DNA from: Diplonema papillatum
Taxonomy: Eukaryota; Euglenozoa; Diplonemea; Diplonemida; Diplonemidae
DNA length: 64,000 nt
Direction: 5' to 3'
Assembly: GCA_030068145.1 (NCBI GenBank)
Contig: JAPJBO010000060.1
Span: 310,001 to 374,000 of the forward strand
The position numbers were made by a program, and so were the translations under genes. The notes beneath the pieces are model-generated. The model made no database searches and was not told the origin of the DNA. It saw only the letters and a program-made list of their open reading frames with translations. Shown one piece after another: positions 30,508-40,239 of the stretch. The first letter of the stretch is position 1. The number at the start of each line of letters is the position of its first letter.

Positions 30508-30990
30508 CTCGAGGAGTCGACAAGGTGTCAACCTGACATGACCAGGATTTAGACCCAAAACCCGGAAGAAAATCGAGGGTGCCCGCTCACCCCTCGAGGC
30601 AGGGCTTACGCTCCGTTTTCGGTCTCAGAGAAAATACGTGTGGTCCACGTGTGGGCGCTTATGGTTCGAGGGGAAAAAAACCCTTTCCCCCTATGTGCGA
30701 CGGCAAAAAAAAAAAAAATAGCGTCGCTACTGGACTTGGCGACACCTGGCTGTGCGGCCTTGACCACTAGTGGGCCTAGACCCCCCTGCATGTGGACCAA
30801 TAAATCAAAACCCACATGTGGTACCTGTGGATCCACACGTGGGGGAACAAAATCCAAAAAGAATTAACGTGTGGAAATCCACACGTTCCACACATGGTGC
30901 GTAAGCCCTGCCTCGAGAAGTCGACAAGGCGCCAGCCTGACATGACCAGGATTTAGACCCAAAACCCGGAAGAAAATCGAGGGTGCCCGG
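30508..30990 (+). repeat. Tandem 85-bp repeat split by a MITE
   Basis: Two copies of a unit starting CCTCGAGGAGTCGACAAGG and containing TTTAGACCCAAAACCCGG (30508-30599 and 30911-30990). The MITE of family A at 30600-30910 lies exactly at their junction. Confidence 0.85.
30600..30910. mobile_element. hAT-type MITE family A, copy 2
   Basis: 311 bp, same terminal repeats as copy 1, flanked by CCTCGAGG and CCTCGAGA, an 8-bp target duplication with one change. Differs from copy 1 by a longer A-run and a few base changes. Confidence 0.9.
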
Positions 30991-31063
30991 ACAGTAAGGG
31001 GTTAATAGCTCATCGCAACGCAGCAAAAGCCGGCTGGCAAACAGTCACACACGCCACTCGCAA

Positions 31064-31137
31064 TAGAAATACTCGAGGGACTGCCTTGTGCTCATGTCGA
31101 AGGAGGCTAGAGGGGGAGAAAACAATACAACTACAAA
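31064..31137 (+). repeat. SINE-like repeat R1, left half of a split copy
   Basis: R1 from AATACTCGAGGGACTGCC to ACTACAAA. The right half resumes at 35547. The foldback transposon sits between. Confidence 0.9.
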
Positions 31138-31262
31138 GGGACAGCGGATTATTACCCGGGCGGGCCAACTGCCCACTACTTTCGCCAAAATTTTGGTGGG
31201 TGGGTCCCCCCCCCCCTGGTGGGAATATTTTTTCCCCAAAACTGCACGAAGATTTTCCGACG

Positions 31263-32752
31263 GAAACCCACTGTTGCATCAATGTAATGGCCCAAATCTG
31301 ACCGAAAACCGCTGTTACATCAATGTAATGGGCCAAATCTGGCGGAAAACCACTGTTACATCACTGTAATGGGCCGGATTTCACAGAAAACCACTGTTAC
31401 ATCAATGTAATGGCCCAAATTTGACGGAAAACCACTGTTACATTGATGTGATGGGCAGAATCTGACGGAAAACCACTGTTACATCAATGTAATGACCCAA
31501 ATTTGACGGAAAACCACTGTTACATTGATGTAATGGGCAGAATCTGACCGAAAACCACTGTTACATCAATGTAATGACCCAAATTTGACCGAAAACCACT
31601 GCTACATCGATGTAATGGGCAGAATCTGACGGAAAACCACTGTTACATCAATGTAATGGGCCAAATCTGACGAAAACCACTGTTACATCAATGTAATGGC
31701 CCAAATTTGACCGAAAACCACTGGTACATCGATGTAATGGGCAGAATTTGACGGAAAACCACTGTTACATCGATGTAATGGGCAGAATCTGACGGAAAAC
31801 CACTGTTACATCAATGTAATGGCCCAAATCTGACCGAAAACCACTGTTACATCAATGTAATGGCCAAATTTGACCGAAAACCACTGTTACATCGATGTAA
31901 TGGGCAGAATTTGGCGGAAAACCACTGTTACATAAATGTAATGGCCCAAATCTGACCGAAAACCACTGTTACATCAATGTAATGGCCAAATTTGACCGAA
32001 AACCACTGTTACATCGAGAATTTGACGGAAAACCACTGTTACATCAATGTAATGGCCCAAATCTGACTGAAAACCACTGTTACATCAATGTAATGGGCAG
32101 AATTTGACCGGAAAACCACTGTTACATCAATGTAATGGCCCAAATTTGACGGAAAACCACTGTTACATCGATGTAATGGGCAGAATCTGACGGAAAACCA
32201 CTGTTACATCAATGTAATGGCCCAAATTTGACCGAAAACCACTGTTACATCGATGTAATGGGCAGAATTTGACGGAAAACCACTGTTACATCAATGTCAT
32301 GGGCAGAATCTGACCGAAAACCACTGTTACATCAATGTAATGGGCAGAATTTGACGGAAAACCACTGTTACATCGATGTAATGGCAGAATCTGACCGAAA
32401 ACCACTGTTACATCGATGTAATGGGCAGAATTTGACGGAAAACCACTGTTACATCGATGTAATGGCAGAATCTGACGGAAAACCACTGTTACATCAATGT
32501 AATGGCCCAAATTTGACCGAAAACCACTGTTACATCGATGTAATGGGCAGAATTTGACGGAAAACCACTGTTACATCAATGTCATGGGCAGAATCTGACC
32601 GAAAACCACTGTTACATCAATGTAATGGGCAGAATTTGACGGAAAACCACTGTTACATCGATGTAATGGGCAGAATCTGACCGAAAACCACTGTTACATC
32701 GATGTAATGGGCAGAATTTGACGGAAAACCACTGTTACATCGATGTAATGGG
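31263..32752 (+). repeat. Minisatellite, about 41-bp unit, 37 copies, with an internal palindrome
   Basis: Each unit contains ACCACTGTTACATCAATG then TAATGGGCAGAAT or TAATGGCCCAAAT. TTACATCGATGTAA is a perfect 14-bp palindrome; about half the units have CAA or TGA in its centre instead. I counted 37 occurrences by eye, with one internally deleted unit near 32010. Short frames across it are artefacts. Confidence 0.9.
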
Positions 32753-32754
32753 CT

Positions 32755-33293
32755 TCATCCCTTGAACATGAAGCGAGACCAAAGGATCGTTAGGCCATGC
32801 TTTCACACCGAGGATCGGTACTGAAGATCGTGTATCGAGCAAGCTTTTACCCTTATGCTCTACGCGAGATTTCTGTTCCCGCTGAGCTTGCCTTAGGACA
32901 CCTGCGTTAATGTGTAACAGATGTGCCGCCCCAGCCAAACTCTCCACCTGACTGGTGTCTCCAAACGAGGATTCGCGAGCCGAAGCCCGTTTGTCGCTGG
33001 AAACGGATAAGCTACGGATCCGAAGACCCTAACCCCACAAGGGAGCAGCTGCCGTCTTCCCATCATTGGATAAGTAAAGCGACAACAAGAGTAGTGGTAT
33101 TTCATTGTTGCGGCCTCCCACCTATTCTACACCTCTCGTGTCACTGCACAAAGTCAGACTAGAGTCAAACTCAACAGGGTCTTCTTTCCCCGCTGACAGT
33201 TTCAAGTCCGTTCCCTTGACTGCTGTTTCGCCAGATAGTAGGTAGGGACAGAAGGAATCTCATTGGTCCATTCATGCGCGTCTTTAATTAGAA

Positions 33294-33353
<60 letters not shown>

Positions 33354-33690
33354 ACCTGATCTCTCAGCGTTGACATTCAGGGCACTGGGCAGAAGTCACA
33401 TTCCACTCGCCACCGCTGCGATGAAGCGAAATGCTGTGGTTTCATTAACCAGTTGGATTCCTCTTGTTCGTAACAGTTCCAAGCTGACACTTCATTGCGG
33501 GCACAACATGCAAGAAGGCCTGGAAGAAATCAGGAGCCGCGGGTAGCACCCGAGAGCGCCACTCACAGCACCTTCAATCTGAGCCCAGACCTGACCCGCA
33601 CTGACAATCCCGCATGTGTCCTCAGAGCCAATCCTTTTCCCGAAGTTACGGATCCAGTTTGCCGACTTCCCTTATACGTTGATGTTGTTG
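32755..33690 (-). rRNA. Partial LSU (28S-type) rRNA sequence inside the transposon
   Basis: On the minus strand it reads through conserved LSU landmarks in the right order: GGGAAGTCGGCAAACTGGAT, CCGTAACTTCGGGAAAAGGA, CCAAGCGCGGGTAAACGGCG-type sequence, CTTAAGGTAGCCAAATGCC (the R2 target site, here uninterrupted), GAAGACCCTGTTGAG, GGCTGGGGCGGCACATCTG and GGCCTAACGATCCTTTGG. That is about 900 bp from the peptidyl-transferase half. Variable regions differ from well-known LSU genes. Both ends are cut off inside the mobile element, so a functional rRNA gene is unlikely and it is best seen as a captured fragment. Confidence 0.88.
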
Positions 33691-33928
33691 GGGAGGGGCA
33701 GTGCAACTTGGACCTGATAGAGCCGTACCGTTCGGCTGGGGGGCAAAGCCTCCCGAACCCCCCTTATTTCGACTTTCCAGAACAAACCAAACCCGTACAT
33801 TTCAGCTGTGTATGGCGGTGTCGGAAGCCAAGAAGGCAGGTGGTGAAATTGGAAACTCAAAAAAAAAAAATCCCACGGGCTCGGGAGATTTGGGGGTGGG
33901 TGGGTCCCCCCCCCCCTTTGGGCGGGCA

Positions 33929-34141
33929 CACCACGTACTTGTCATACGTATGACAAGTACATATGACAAGTACATGTACTTGTCATATTATGACAAGTAC
34001 TATGACAAGCATGTACTTGTCATATGACAAGTACATACTTGTCATATGACAAGTATTTACTTGTCATATGACAAGTACATGCTTGTCATATGACAAGTAC
34101 ATACTTGTCATATGACAAGTACCTACTCGTCATATGACAAG
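33929..34141. repeat. Palindrome array in the left transposon arm
   Basis: About nine copies of ACTTGTCATATGACAAGT with small spacers, each a perfect or near-perfect inverted repeat. The array is inverted relative to 35341-35510. Confidence 0.9.
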
Positions 34142-34322
34142 TTTTGTGAAGGAATTACTCTACTCTCGCATACAATTGGCTGAGAAAAGTATGGTACAAC
34201 CCAATACCCGGAAACGGTATTAATTCGAGCGACAACTGGCGGATCAAGCTCTGCGACAGAAGAAACAAAGACGGAAAGCTCTCCCAGTCCCTGCACCTAG
34301 GTTCCAAAGGAGTTTGCGCGAG

Positions 34323-34652
34323 ATGGATATGTTCTGCGGTGCGAAATGGAAGAAAGGAATTGGACACAGACAGACCAACTGCCCTGGACAAGACAAAAAC
34401 GAGAACAAGAAGTCCGCGACATGGGAAGCGATGGGCATCCCACATTTCCCGACAAACATTCGACGCGACATGCTCTCCTTCGAACTCCAGACCAAACATG
34501 TTGATTTTCAACTGAAACCTCTCCGTCCGCCGCCTATTCCACCAGTTCCAGAAGTTCTGACGAACGACGCAATACACTTGTGTAAGTGTATTGCTCGTGC
34601 TAACGACCAGGCCACCCAAAAGTTGGACTCGACTTCGCAACGTGGGCTTTAG
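34323..34652 (+). CDS. Unrecognised ORF in the foldback element
   Basis: 109 residues from an ATG at 34323. The start lies inside the inverted arm, and the frame ends where the zinc-finger frame begins. WEAMGIPHFPTNIRRDML and LQTKHVDFQLKPLRP have protein-like composition. A good donor (GTAAGT at about 34583) with a TGCTAAC branch-like sequence and TTTAG near 34652 suggests an intron leading into the next frame. The phases do not join cleanly, so either the junction is elsewhere or the gene is broken. Confidence 0.4.
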   Translation: MDMFCGAKWKKGIGHRQTNCPGQDKNENKKSATWEAMGIPHFPTNIRRDMLSFELQTKHVDFQLKPLRPPPIPPVPEVLTNDAIHLCKCIARANDQATQKLDSTSQRGL

Positions 34653-35100
34653 TGAGCACAGCGGCAAAAAGACAGGATGGGGCCAGAAGTATTTTGGTAG
34701 CCCGCAAGACGAGGGGGCGATTCTGAAGGCGTGTGTTTGTAGGGAAACAGGGAAACACCGTGGCGTGTTTGCTGAAGCAGAGGACAGTACCGAGGAAGCA
34801 GTCTTTTGTTGCATGTGCCGAAAGACTGGCTTTTCCAGCATCAGGGGTTTGTATGCACAATATGACGCCTACCATCGGCCTCCATACACGCGAGTCAAGC
34901 AGAACTGCCCGTTCTGCAATAAGCATGTCGGGACACTTGGCTTTAGGCAACACTTACTGTATGTGCATCCAAAGAAGCTGATAACAAACCCTGTCCTCTG
35001 TGCCTCCAACCTTTTGTTCTCGAAGGGAACGGAAACACATCTTCCGTTCTTTCCTCGTTTCGTGGTGCCACTATCTTTATGGGATCCTCGGGTGAACTAG
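34591..35100 (+). CDS. C2H2-type zinc-finger ORF in the foldback element
   Basis: An open frame of about 169 codons without an ATG at its head. It probably begins as a second exon or after a frame change. It holds NCPFCNKHVGTLGFRQHLLY then VH, a canonical Cys-x2-Cys-x12-His-x4-His finger, and just before it a related CCMCRKTGFSS...YDAYH. It lies between the inverted arms of the transposon, so a DNA-binding role at the palindrome arrays is an attractive guess. No DDE or other transposase motif was seen, so it may be a remnant. Confidence 0.5.
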   Translation: MLVLTTRPPKSWTRLRNVGFSEHSGKKTGWGQKYFGSPQDEGAILKACVCRETGKHRGVFAEAEDSTEEAVFCCMCRKTGFSSIRGLYAQYDAYHRPPYTRVKQNCPFCNKHVGTLGFRQHLLYVHPKKLITNPVLCASNLLFSKGTETHLPFFPRFVVPLSLWDPRVN

Positions 35101-35340
35101 CCCTTGATAAAAGCTTGCCTGTAGACACGCAATTCCTTTCTTCCATTTGCACCGCAGATCTCGCACAAACCCCTTTGGGACCTAGGTGCAGGGACTGGGA
35201 GAGCTTTCCGTCTTTGTTTCTTCTGCCACAGAGCTTGATCGGTCAGTTGTCGCTTGAATCAATACTTTTTGCGAGTATTGGGTTAAATACCATACTTTTC
35301 TCAGCCAATTGTATGCGAGACTAGAGTAATTCCTTCACAA

Positions 35341-35510
35341 AACTTGTCATATGACGAGTAGGTACTTGTCATATGACAAGTACTTACTTGTCATATGACA
35401 AGTATGTTCTTGTCATATGACAAGTACCTACTTGTCATGGATTGTACTTGTCATTGTACTTGTCGTATGACAAGTACAACGTACTTGTCATACGCATGAC
35501 AAGTACGTGG
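35341..35510. repeat. Palindrome array in the right transposon arm
   Basis: About seven copies of ACTTGTCATATGACAAGT and broken variants, inverted relative to the left array. Confidence 0.9.
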
Positions 35511-35546
35511 TGCAGTTGGCCCGCCCGGGTAATAATCCGGCGTCCC

Positions 35547-35703
35547 AAAGTGGGTCTTTTTTGTTGAACGCTTACGCCCGCCACTAACCCCAGATTCACC
35601 TGTGTTTCGTGTGGGCTACAGCACATTTACCTCCTTTGATCTATCGCAACTGGCAGTCTCCTCAAGAATTTCCTACAAAGCAGGTGCTTATCCAAAAAAA
35701 AAA
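35547..35703 (+). repeat. SINE-like repeat R1, right half of the split copy
   Basis: Continues from AAAGTGGGTCTTTTTTG to GGTGCTTATCC and a tail of twelve A. Confidence 0.9.
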
Positions 35704-36378
35704 AAGTAAAGAAGAGCTACACAGCCAACAGCGATACGCGTGCACGCGCAAGACGCGCAGTTCCAAAAAGTCGGACCGTACTCGGACGGTAAAAATAATA
35801 CTCTCCTCCTCGCCCGTCTCGCTGCTCCGTACTCGCTGCTCTCGTCCTTGCTGCTGCGTGATGTCAGATTGATGGTGCGTAACAAACGTAGAAAGGTCAT
35901 GCAGAGATTCTCGTGTGTATGCCACGAACTTCTTCTTCAAATGGGCAAGGGTGGGTGGGCAAGCGAGGGGTAAAATTACGGTGTTCTTCTCGAGAGCGAC
36001 GGGGTAATAACCTTTGTACAAGTGTTAGTTCTCGTCGGAATAGTATTAATCTTCTAAGATCTTCGATCTTATACGACAAAAAAAAAAAAAGAGAAAAAAG
36101 CAAGCCACTCGCAAGTTTGACAGACGACAAAGGCTGTGCCTCGGGGAGGTTGTTTCTTTTCTGGGCGGATTTATTTCTTCTTTCTTGCCCGTGCATGACG
36201 AAAGGTGGCTTGCTACGGCACCAACACATTACAAGTGCGTCGGGTGGGGCGGACGCCGGTTGCAAGCTCGTTTCCGCAAACGGGCACAGAAGGGTGGAAA
36301 CGTTGTTTTCGAGTACTCTCCCGGGGAGAATATTTGAGTCGCAGTTCTTGACGAAGACATGGATGGAAACACAGAATA
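35704..36378. other. Intergenic, no gene recognised
   Basis: Overlapping frames on both strands without domains. An A-run of 13 lies near 36080. Confidence 0.4.
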
Positions 36379-36525
36379 GGCGCGTGTTTGTTTGTACGTG
36401 CCGGGGGAGGATTAGCCTGCTAGTGAATGATAGTGAGTGACTGTGAGTGTTAGGCTAATCTTACCTCAAACACGCTGCCTGCGTTCTCTTTCGTGTTCAC
36501 GATGCATTGTTACTACGAAAGAGAA
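36379..36525 (+). repeat. Dispersed repeat D, copy 1
   Basis: TTTGTTTGTACGTGCCGGGG and AGGATTAGCCTG, an inverted GGCTAATC, then AAACACGCTGCC. Copy 2 at 58643-58795. The GATTAGCCT...AGGCTAATC pair can fold. Confidence 0.7.
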
Positions 36526-36529
36526 GGTG

Positions 36530-36984
36530 CTTCTATTCTTCGCTTTTTCTCACGAACAGGGAGGTCGGTCCTTCTTTTGGCTATGCTAGGTTCCGACTCC
36601 TCAATTCGTGGTGCACAAACTCAAGAGGTGTAGTCAACTATTCCCTGCAGTATTCGCATAATTTCAAAAACAAAGTAGGTCCGCCGTCCCGCTTCCTCGG
36701 AGTGCAGCGCTAACGCAACCATTTCCCTCGCTGTGGAAATATTTCCTTGTCTTTGCCGTCTGCGGCCATGTTCCGTGCGTTTTTGAGGCCACCCGTAGGT
36801 GCTGGGTTTTCGGGATCGGGTATCTGCTGACCGACTTCTTTTGTTGGTCGCAGTGGGTCCCTAGTGCACCTTCTATGAAATGGGAGGGACGTATTCGAAT
36901 GTATAGTCTCCCTTCCCTGCCATTCCCCTCCCCTCTACCACTCACGGTTCACTGCGTGGTCCCAACCCCGTGCACCAGCCACAG
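36530..36984. other. Intergenic, nothing recognised
   Basis: Only short shadow frames on both strands. Confidence 0.4.
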
Positions 36985-37150
36985 TGGTCGCATTATCGCA
37001 TATTATCGCATGTGGGATTTTGGCGGCCAACTATCGCATTTTTCATTTGCAGTATCGCACGCTCAAAAACCTAGTGGCTATGGACTATCGCATATTATCG
37101 CACGCCAATTATATGCGCTAATTTTTGTGCGGTAATGCGATGTTATTATC
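36985..37150. repeat. Cluster of TATCGCA words downstream of the lipase
   Basis: At least seven TATCGCA words in 165 bp, including two ATTATCGCATATTATCGCA-like pairs. It begins within 30 bp of the lipase stop codon. Possible protein-binding cluster or decayed satellite. Confidence 0.6.
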
Positions 37151-37177
37151 GCATGCGAGTCGGTGGACCGCTGCTGC

Positions 37178-38869
37178 CTAGAAAGGCCCTGCGGCTGGCG
37201 GTGCGTGGTTGCCCGCCTTCCTCGCGAAGTTGTCAAGGTTTTGGGCGTACTGCGTCGGCGTGTGGTCGTAGATGCAGCTCGGGATCAGCAGCTGCTGGGT
37301 CAGGTCGACGAAGGCGCTGAGGGTGTTCACGAAGTAGAAGAACAGGTCGTCGCGGTTCTTGTCGAACGGGCTCAGGAGGTTGAACGCCAGCGAAGCGACG
37401 TCGACGGCCAGCTGCAAGGCAGCGTACGAGAGCTTGTACATGCTGAGGAAAGAGTTCGTGCACGATTCTTTGAAGCCGGTCGAGTATTTCAACACGCGGA
37501 ACCAAAGTCGAACGAACAGAAAGCGCAGCCAAGTGCCCGCCTGGTATCCGGAGGGAGTCACGAAGGGAATCTGCGGCACGCGGGATATGGCATCGCCCGT
37601 CTGCCGGATGCGGAACCCGCAGCCAAGCTCCCCCCAGTCGGTGAAGCTTGAGCTCGTCACCTGCGGCAGCTCAGGGCGGTCGTACATCGTCCGTGTCCAC
37701 ATCTCGGTCATGAACCCGGTTCCGAACGGGATTGCGCCGACGACGTCGTTTCCGTTTCGGAACCGGCGAAACGTGACGGGGCTGTCGGCCAAGTTCGCTG
37801 CGACGACTTCCGCGATTCTTCGGTCGGCCACACGCGGGTTGCCGTATGTGTACACCGCACGCAGCCAGCTCTTCATCCCGTCCCATTGCGCGCCGCCCGT
37901 TAGGTGCGGGTGCTTCGCCAGGATGAACGATGCGAACGTGCTGGCCAACCCTGCCCCCAGCGAGTGTCCCGTGACGTACAGCCGCACGTCGTCGGGGCCC
38001 GCTGCTGGGCCCGCGTACTCGCCGATCCTGTCGAGGATCTGCTGCAGCGGCGGGGGCACGCCGCGTGTTGGGCTGCGGAGCAAGGAGTTGAAAAACCCCT
38101 CGTGGTACCTGCCCGAAGGGGCCGTGCTGCCGTCGCCGCCGAGGGGAAACCCGTATTTGTCGAGGAACTGCCGGTCGTTCACCTTGTCCAAATTCGCGTC
38201 GGACATCCACTCGTTGAGGTTGAACGGCGACGTTCCCTTGAACACGACGGTGATCACTATTTTCCGGTTAATCACCTGCCGGATCACCGTGCAGCTGGCA
38301 CTGTTGCGGTTGAGGACCCGCGTCCACCGGACGCCCCCGGCGGGGCCGTCGCGCGCCAGCCACCGGCTGAGCAGCTCGTCGTGGAACCAGTTCGCTTCGT
38401 ACACCGCACAAGACAGCATGCAGAAGTACTTCGCGACCCGCAAATCGCCCAGACCCTCCGCGCCCGCTCCCGGCGGGTGCGCCAGGTATTTCTCTACGGC
38501 CCCGTCGATGCCGCTGTACCGCCTGAGGTACTCGATGGCACCAAAGTTGACCGCGGAATACAGCATCCCCCAGCGGAAGCTGCCGTAGCACAGGAACCGG
38601 ACGCAGCCCACGGCCACTCCGATCACGCAGCTCGCCGGGTAGAGCACGGTGTAGACGAGGACCGAGGCCAGTCGGAGGACGGCGATGGCGAGGATCTCGG
38701 TCGCCAGCGAGAGCACGTTCTCGCCGGAACGCACGGCCCAGACGCAGCTGCTGGCGAAAAACGATGCGGGCGACGTGAAGTCGGTCACGTCGCTCTTCGG
38801 AGATGCCGGTGGATCGCTGTGTAGCACCCTGCCGGCTCCGCCTTTCTCCGGCTCCGACGTCCCGTTCAT
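37178..38869 (-). CDS. Class-3 lipase (alpha/beta hydrolase), membrane-associated
   Basis: 563 residues in one exon from the ATG at 38869; the open frame extends 12 codons further without another ATG. Residues 50-100 are strongly hydrophobic (ILAIAVLRLASVLVYTVLYP), suggesting one or two membrane segments or an anchor. The lipase_3 core has VVFKGTSPFNLNEW (oxyanion region), the nucleophile elbow GHSLGAG (serine about 303), YGNPRVAD and FRNGNDVVGAIPFG (catalytic aspartate about 375), and near the C-terminus IYDHTPTQYA (histidine about 536). These match the Ser-Asp-His triad of fungal- and plant-type triacylglycerol or phospholipid lipases. A second hydrophobic stretch lies at about 450-490. A damaged copy of its 5' end lies upstream at 39385-39600. 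Confidence 0.88.
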   Translation of the reverse strand: MNGTSEPEKGGAGRVLHSDPPASPKSDVTDFTSPASFFASSCVWAVRSGENVLSLATEILAIAVLRLASVLVYTVLYPASCVIGVAVGCVRFLCYGSFRWGMLYSAVNFGAIEYLRRYSGIDGAVEKYLAHPPGAGAEGLGDLRVAKYFCMLSCAVYEANWFHDELLSRWLARDGPAGGVRWTRVLNRNSASCTVIRQVINRKIVITVVFKGTSPFNLNEWMSDANLDKVNDRQFLDKYGFPLGGDGSTAPSGRYHEGFFNSLLRSPTRGVPPPLQQILDRIGEYAGPAAGPDDVRLYVTGHSLGAGLASTFASFILAKHPHLTGGAQWDGMKSWLRAVYTYGNPRVADRRIAEVVAANLADSPVTFRRFRNGNDVVGAIPFGTGFMTEMWTRTMYDRPELPQVTSSSFTDWGELGCGFRIRQTGDAISRVPQIPFVTPSGYQAGTWLRFLFVRLWFRVLKYSTGFKESCTNSFLSMYKLSYAALQLAVDVASLAFNLLSPFDKNRDDLFFYFVNTLSAFVDLTQQLLIPSCIYDHTPTQYAQNLDNFARKAGNHAPPAAGPF

Positions 38870-39173
38870 CGGCTTCTTCGTATATTCTTTTTTTCGGCTT
38901 TCCAAACGGAGGAACCTGTTATTCAGGGGGGTGGTTTGCAGAGACGTGCTTGACTGGTAGCATCTGCACTTTGTTTCGGTCCTTGAAGCCGGTGAGGGGT
39001 TGTCTAAGAAATGCGTCGGCTATGACAACTGTATGGCTGCGTTCGACGCGGAGTACAGTATTTGTTTGCGCGCACTTCCTTCAAACCTTTTTTGTTCATC
39101 GAACGGGAGTGAGGATAGTACGCTGCCATCGATCAGTTTTTGTTCTTGACAAACTGCATTTGTTAGATACAAA
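38870..39173. promoter_or_regulatory. Lipase upstream region
   Basis: Presumed promoter and 5' untranslated region. Its first 130 bp are copied at 39570-39700 (AGGAACCTGTT, GTTTCGGTCCTTGA). No TATA element is certain. Confidence 0.4.
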
Positions 39174-39384
39174 AATACTCGAGGGACTGCTCATTTTGAA
39201 GGAGGCAAGAGGGGGAGAAAACATACAACTACAAAGTGGGTCTTTTTCGTTGAACGCTTACGCCCGCCACTAAACCCAGATTTACCTGTGTTTCGTGTGG
39301 GCTACAGCACACTTACTCCTTTGATCTTTTGCAGCTGGCAGTCTCCTCAAGCATTTCCCACAAAGCAGGTGCTTATACAAAAAG
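39174..39384 (+). repeat. SINE-like repeat R1 between lipase and its broken copy
   Basis: Complete R1 ending GGTGCTTATACAAAAAG. It abuts the truncated lipase copy exactly, so the element or its insertion marks the break. Confidence 0.85.
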
Positions 39385-39600
39385 AACTTGCCGTAGCACA
39401 GGAACCGGACGCAGCCCACCGACTCCGCTCACGCAGCTCACCGGGTAGAGCACGGTGTAGAGGCCAGCCGGAGGATGGCGATGGCGTGGATCTCGGTCGC
39501 GGGGATCGCTGTGCTGTACCCTGCCGGCTCCGCTTGACTCCGGCTTCAACGTCCCGTTCATCGGCTTTTTCATTTTTTGGCCGCGGGGTCTTTCGGAAAT
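39385..39600 (-). pseudogene. Truncated, internally deleted copy of the lipase 5' end
   Basis: Starts MNGTLKPESSGAGRVQHSDP against MNGTSEPEKGGAGRVLHSDP in the lipase, then jumps over about 40 residues to LYTVLYPVSC and stops matching at the sequence for CYG, where R1 begins. No hydrolase core is present. Confidence 0.85.
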
Positions 39601-39704
39601 TGTAACAGGAAAATGAGGAACCTGTTGTGCAAGGAGAGGAGTTTGCAAGAATGTGCTTTGACTGGTCCCATATGCACTGAGTTTCGGTCCTTGACTCGGG
39701 GGGG

Positions 39705-40239
39705 GGTTGTACCGCTCCTTACAAGCAGTTGCGCGATGCGGTCTGTGGGTGCCTTCTATCCAACACGCCAAAAGGTACAATCGGCAAAAGTTCACGTCCC
39801 GCGATCGATGCCTGATAATGCTTGTGTTGCGATGCAGTGTATCTAATCGGCGGGCAGAGCGGCTGCAGAGGAGCCAAGACTTCAAACTAGCGCCTGGTGA
39901 ACGTGACAAGTGGGCTATAATCGGCTTCAGACCGCCCACTTTAAGCCCTAAACTTGAACACGCACATGCGCGTACCCATACAGTTGTGCCGACGCACGCT
40001 CGGGGCTCTCAGCTAATCAACACCCGGACACGGCGGCAAGCAAGGGAATGTTCAAAGTGGGAAACCACCGTCGTTCTTTTACTTATCTTTGAATAGAGAA
40101 CATTTCTGGAGTTGGGGCTTGCACTGACTAACCAACGAAGTGACGGACGATATCAGCATCAACTGACCGAAGATGATGAAAATGATGAGGCAAAAGTTTC
40201 TTGTTCTTCGCACGTACAGGGTATAAACCTCTCTGGGGG
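39705..40239. other. Intergenic, nothing recognised
   Basis: No supported feature between the lipase relic and the hAT-like element. Confidence 0.4.

Larger units (their letters stand above)
31138..35546. mobile_element. 4.4-kb foldback transposon inserted in R1
   Basis: The insertion splits one R1 copy with a 3-bp AAA duplication. Outer ends are inverted: GGGACAGCGGATTATTACCC on the left, and on the right the inverse of GGGACGCCGGATTATTACCC. The inverted match continues through CGGGCGGGCCAACTGC. Further in, both sides have an array of ACTTGTCATATGACAAGT palindromes and then about 200 bp of unique inverted sequence starting TTTGTGAAGGAATTACTCTA. The left arm has been interrupted (about 31173-33928) by a block holding a minisatellite and an LSU rRNA fragment. 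Long inverted arms built partly of tandem repeats match the foldback class known from Drosophila FB and Galileo. Which protein moves it is unknown. Confidence 0.85.

Noticed and set aside
31088..32557. ORFs across the 41-bp minisatellite encoding HRCNSGFPSN-type repeats
   Set aside because: Open only because the unit lacks stops in that frame; changes between units ignore codon positions.
33929..35510. CRISPR array, because of regularly spaced palindromic repeats
   Set aside because: Spacers are only a few bases long, the arrays are mirror images in transposon arms, and the DNA is eukaryotic.
37904..38824. 306-codon plus-strand ORF opposite the lipase
   Set aside because: Antisense shadow; the lipase frame has the conserved motifs.
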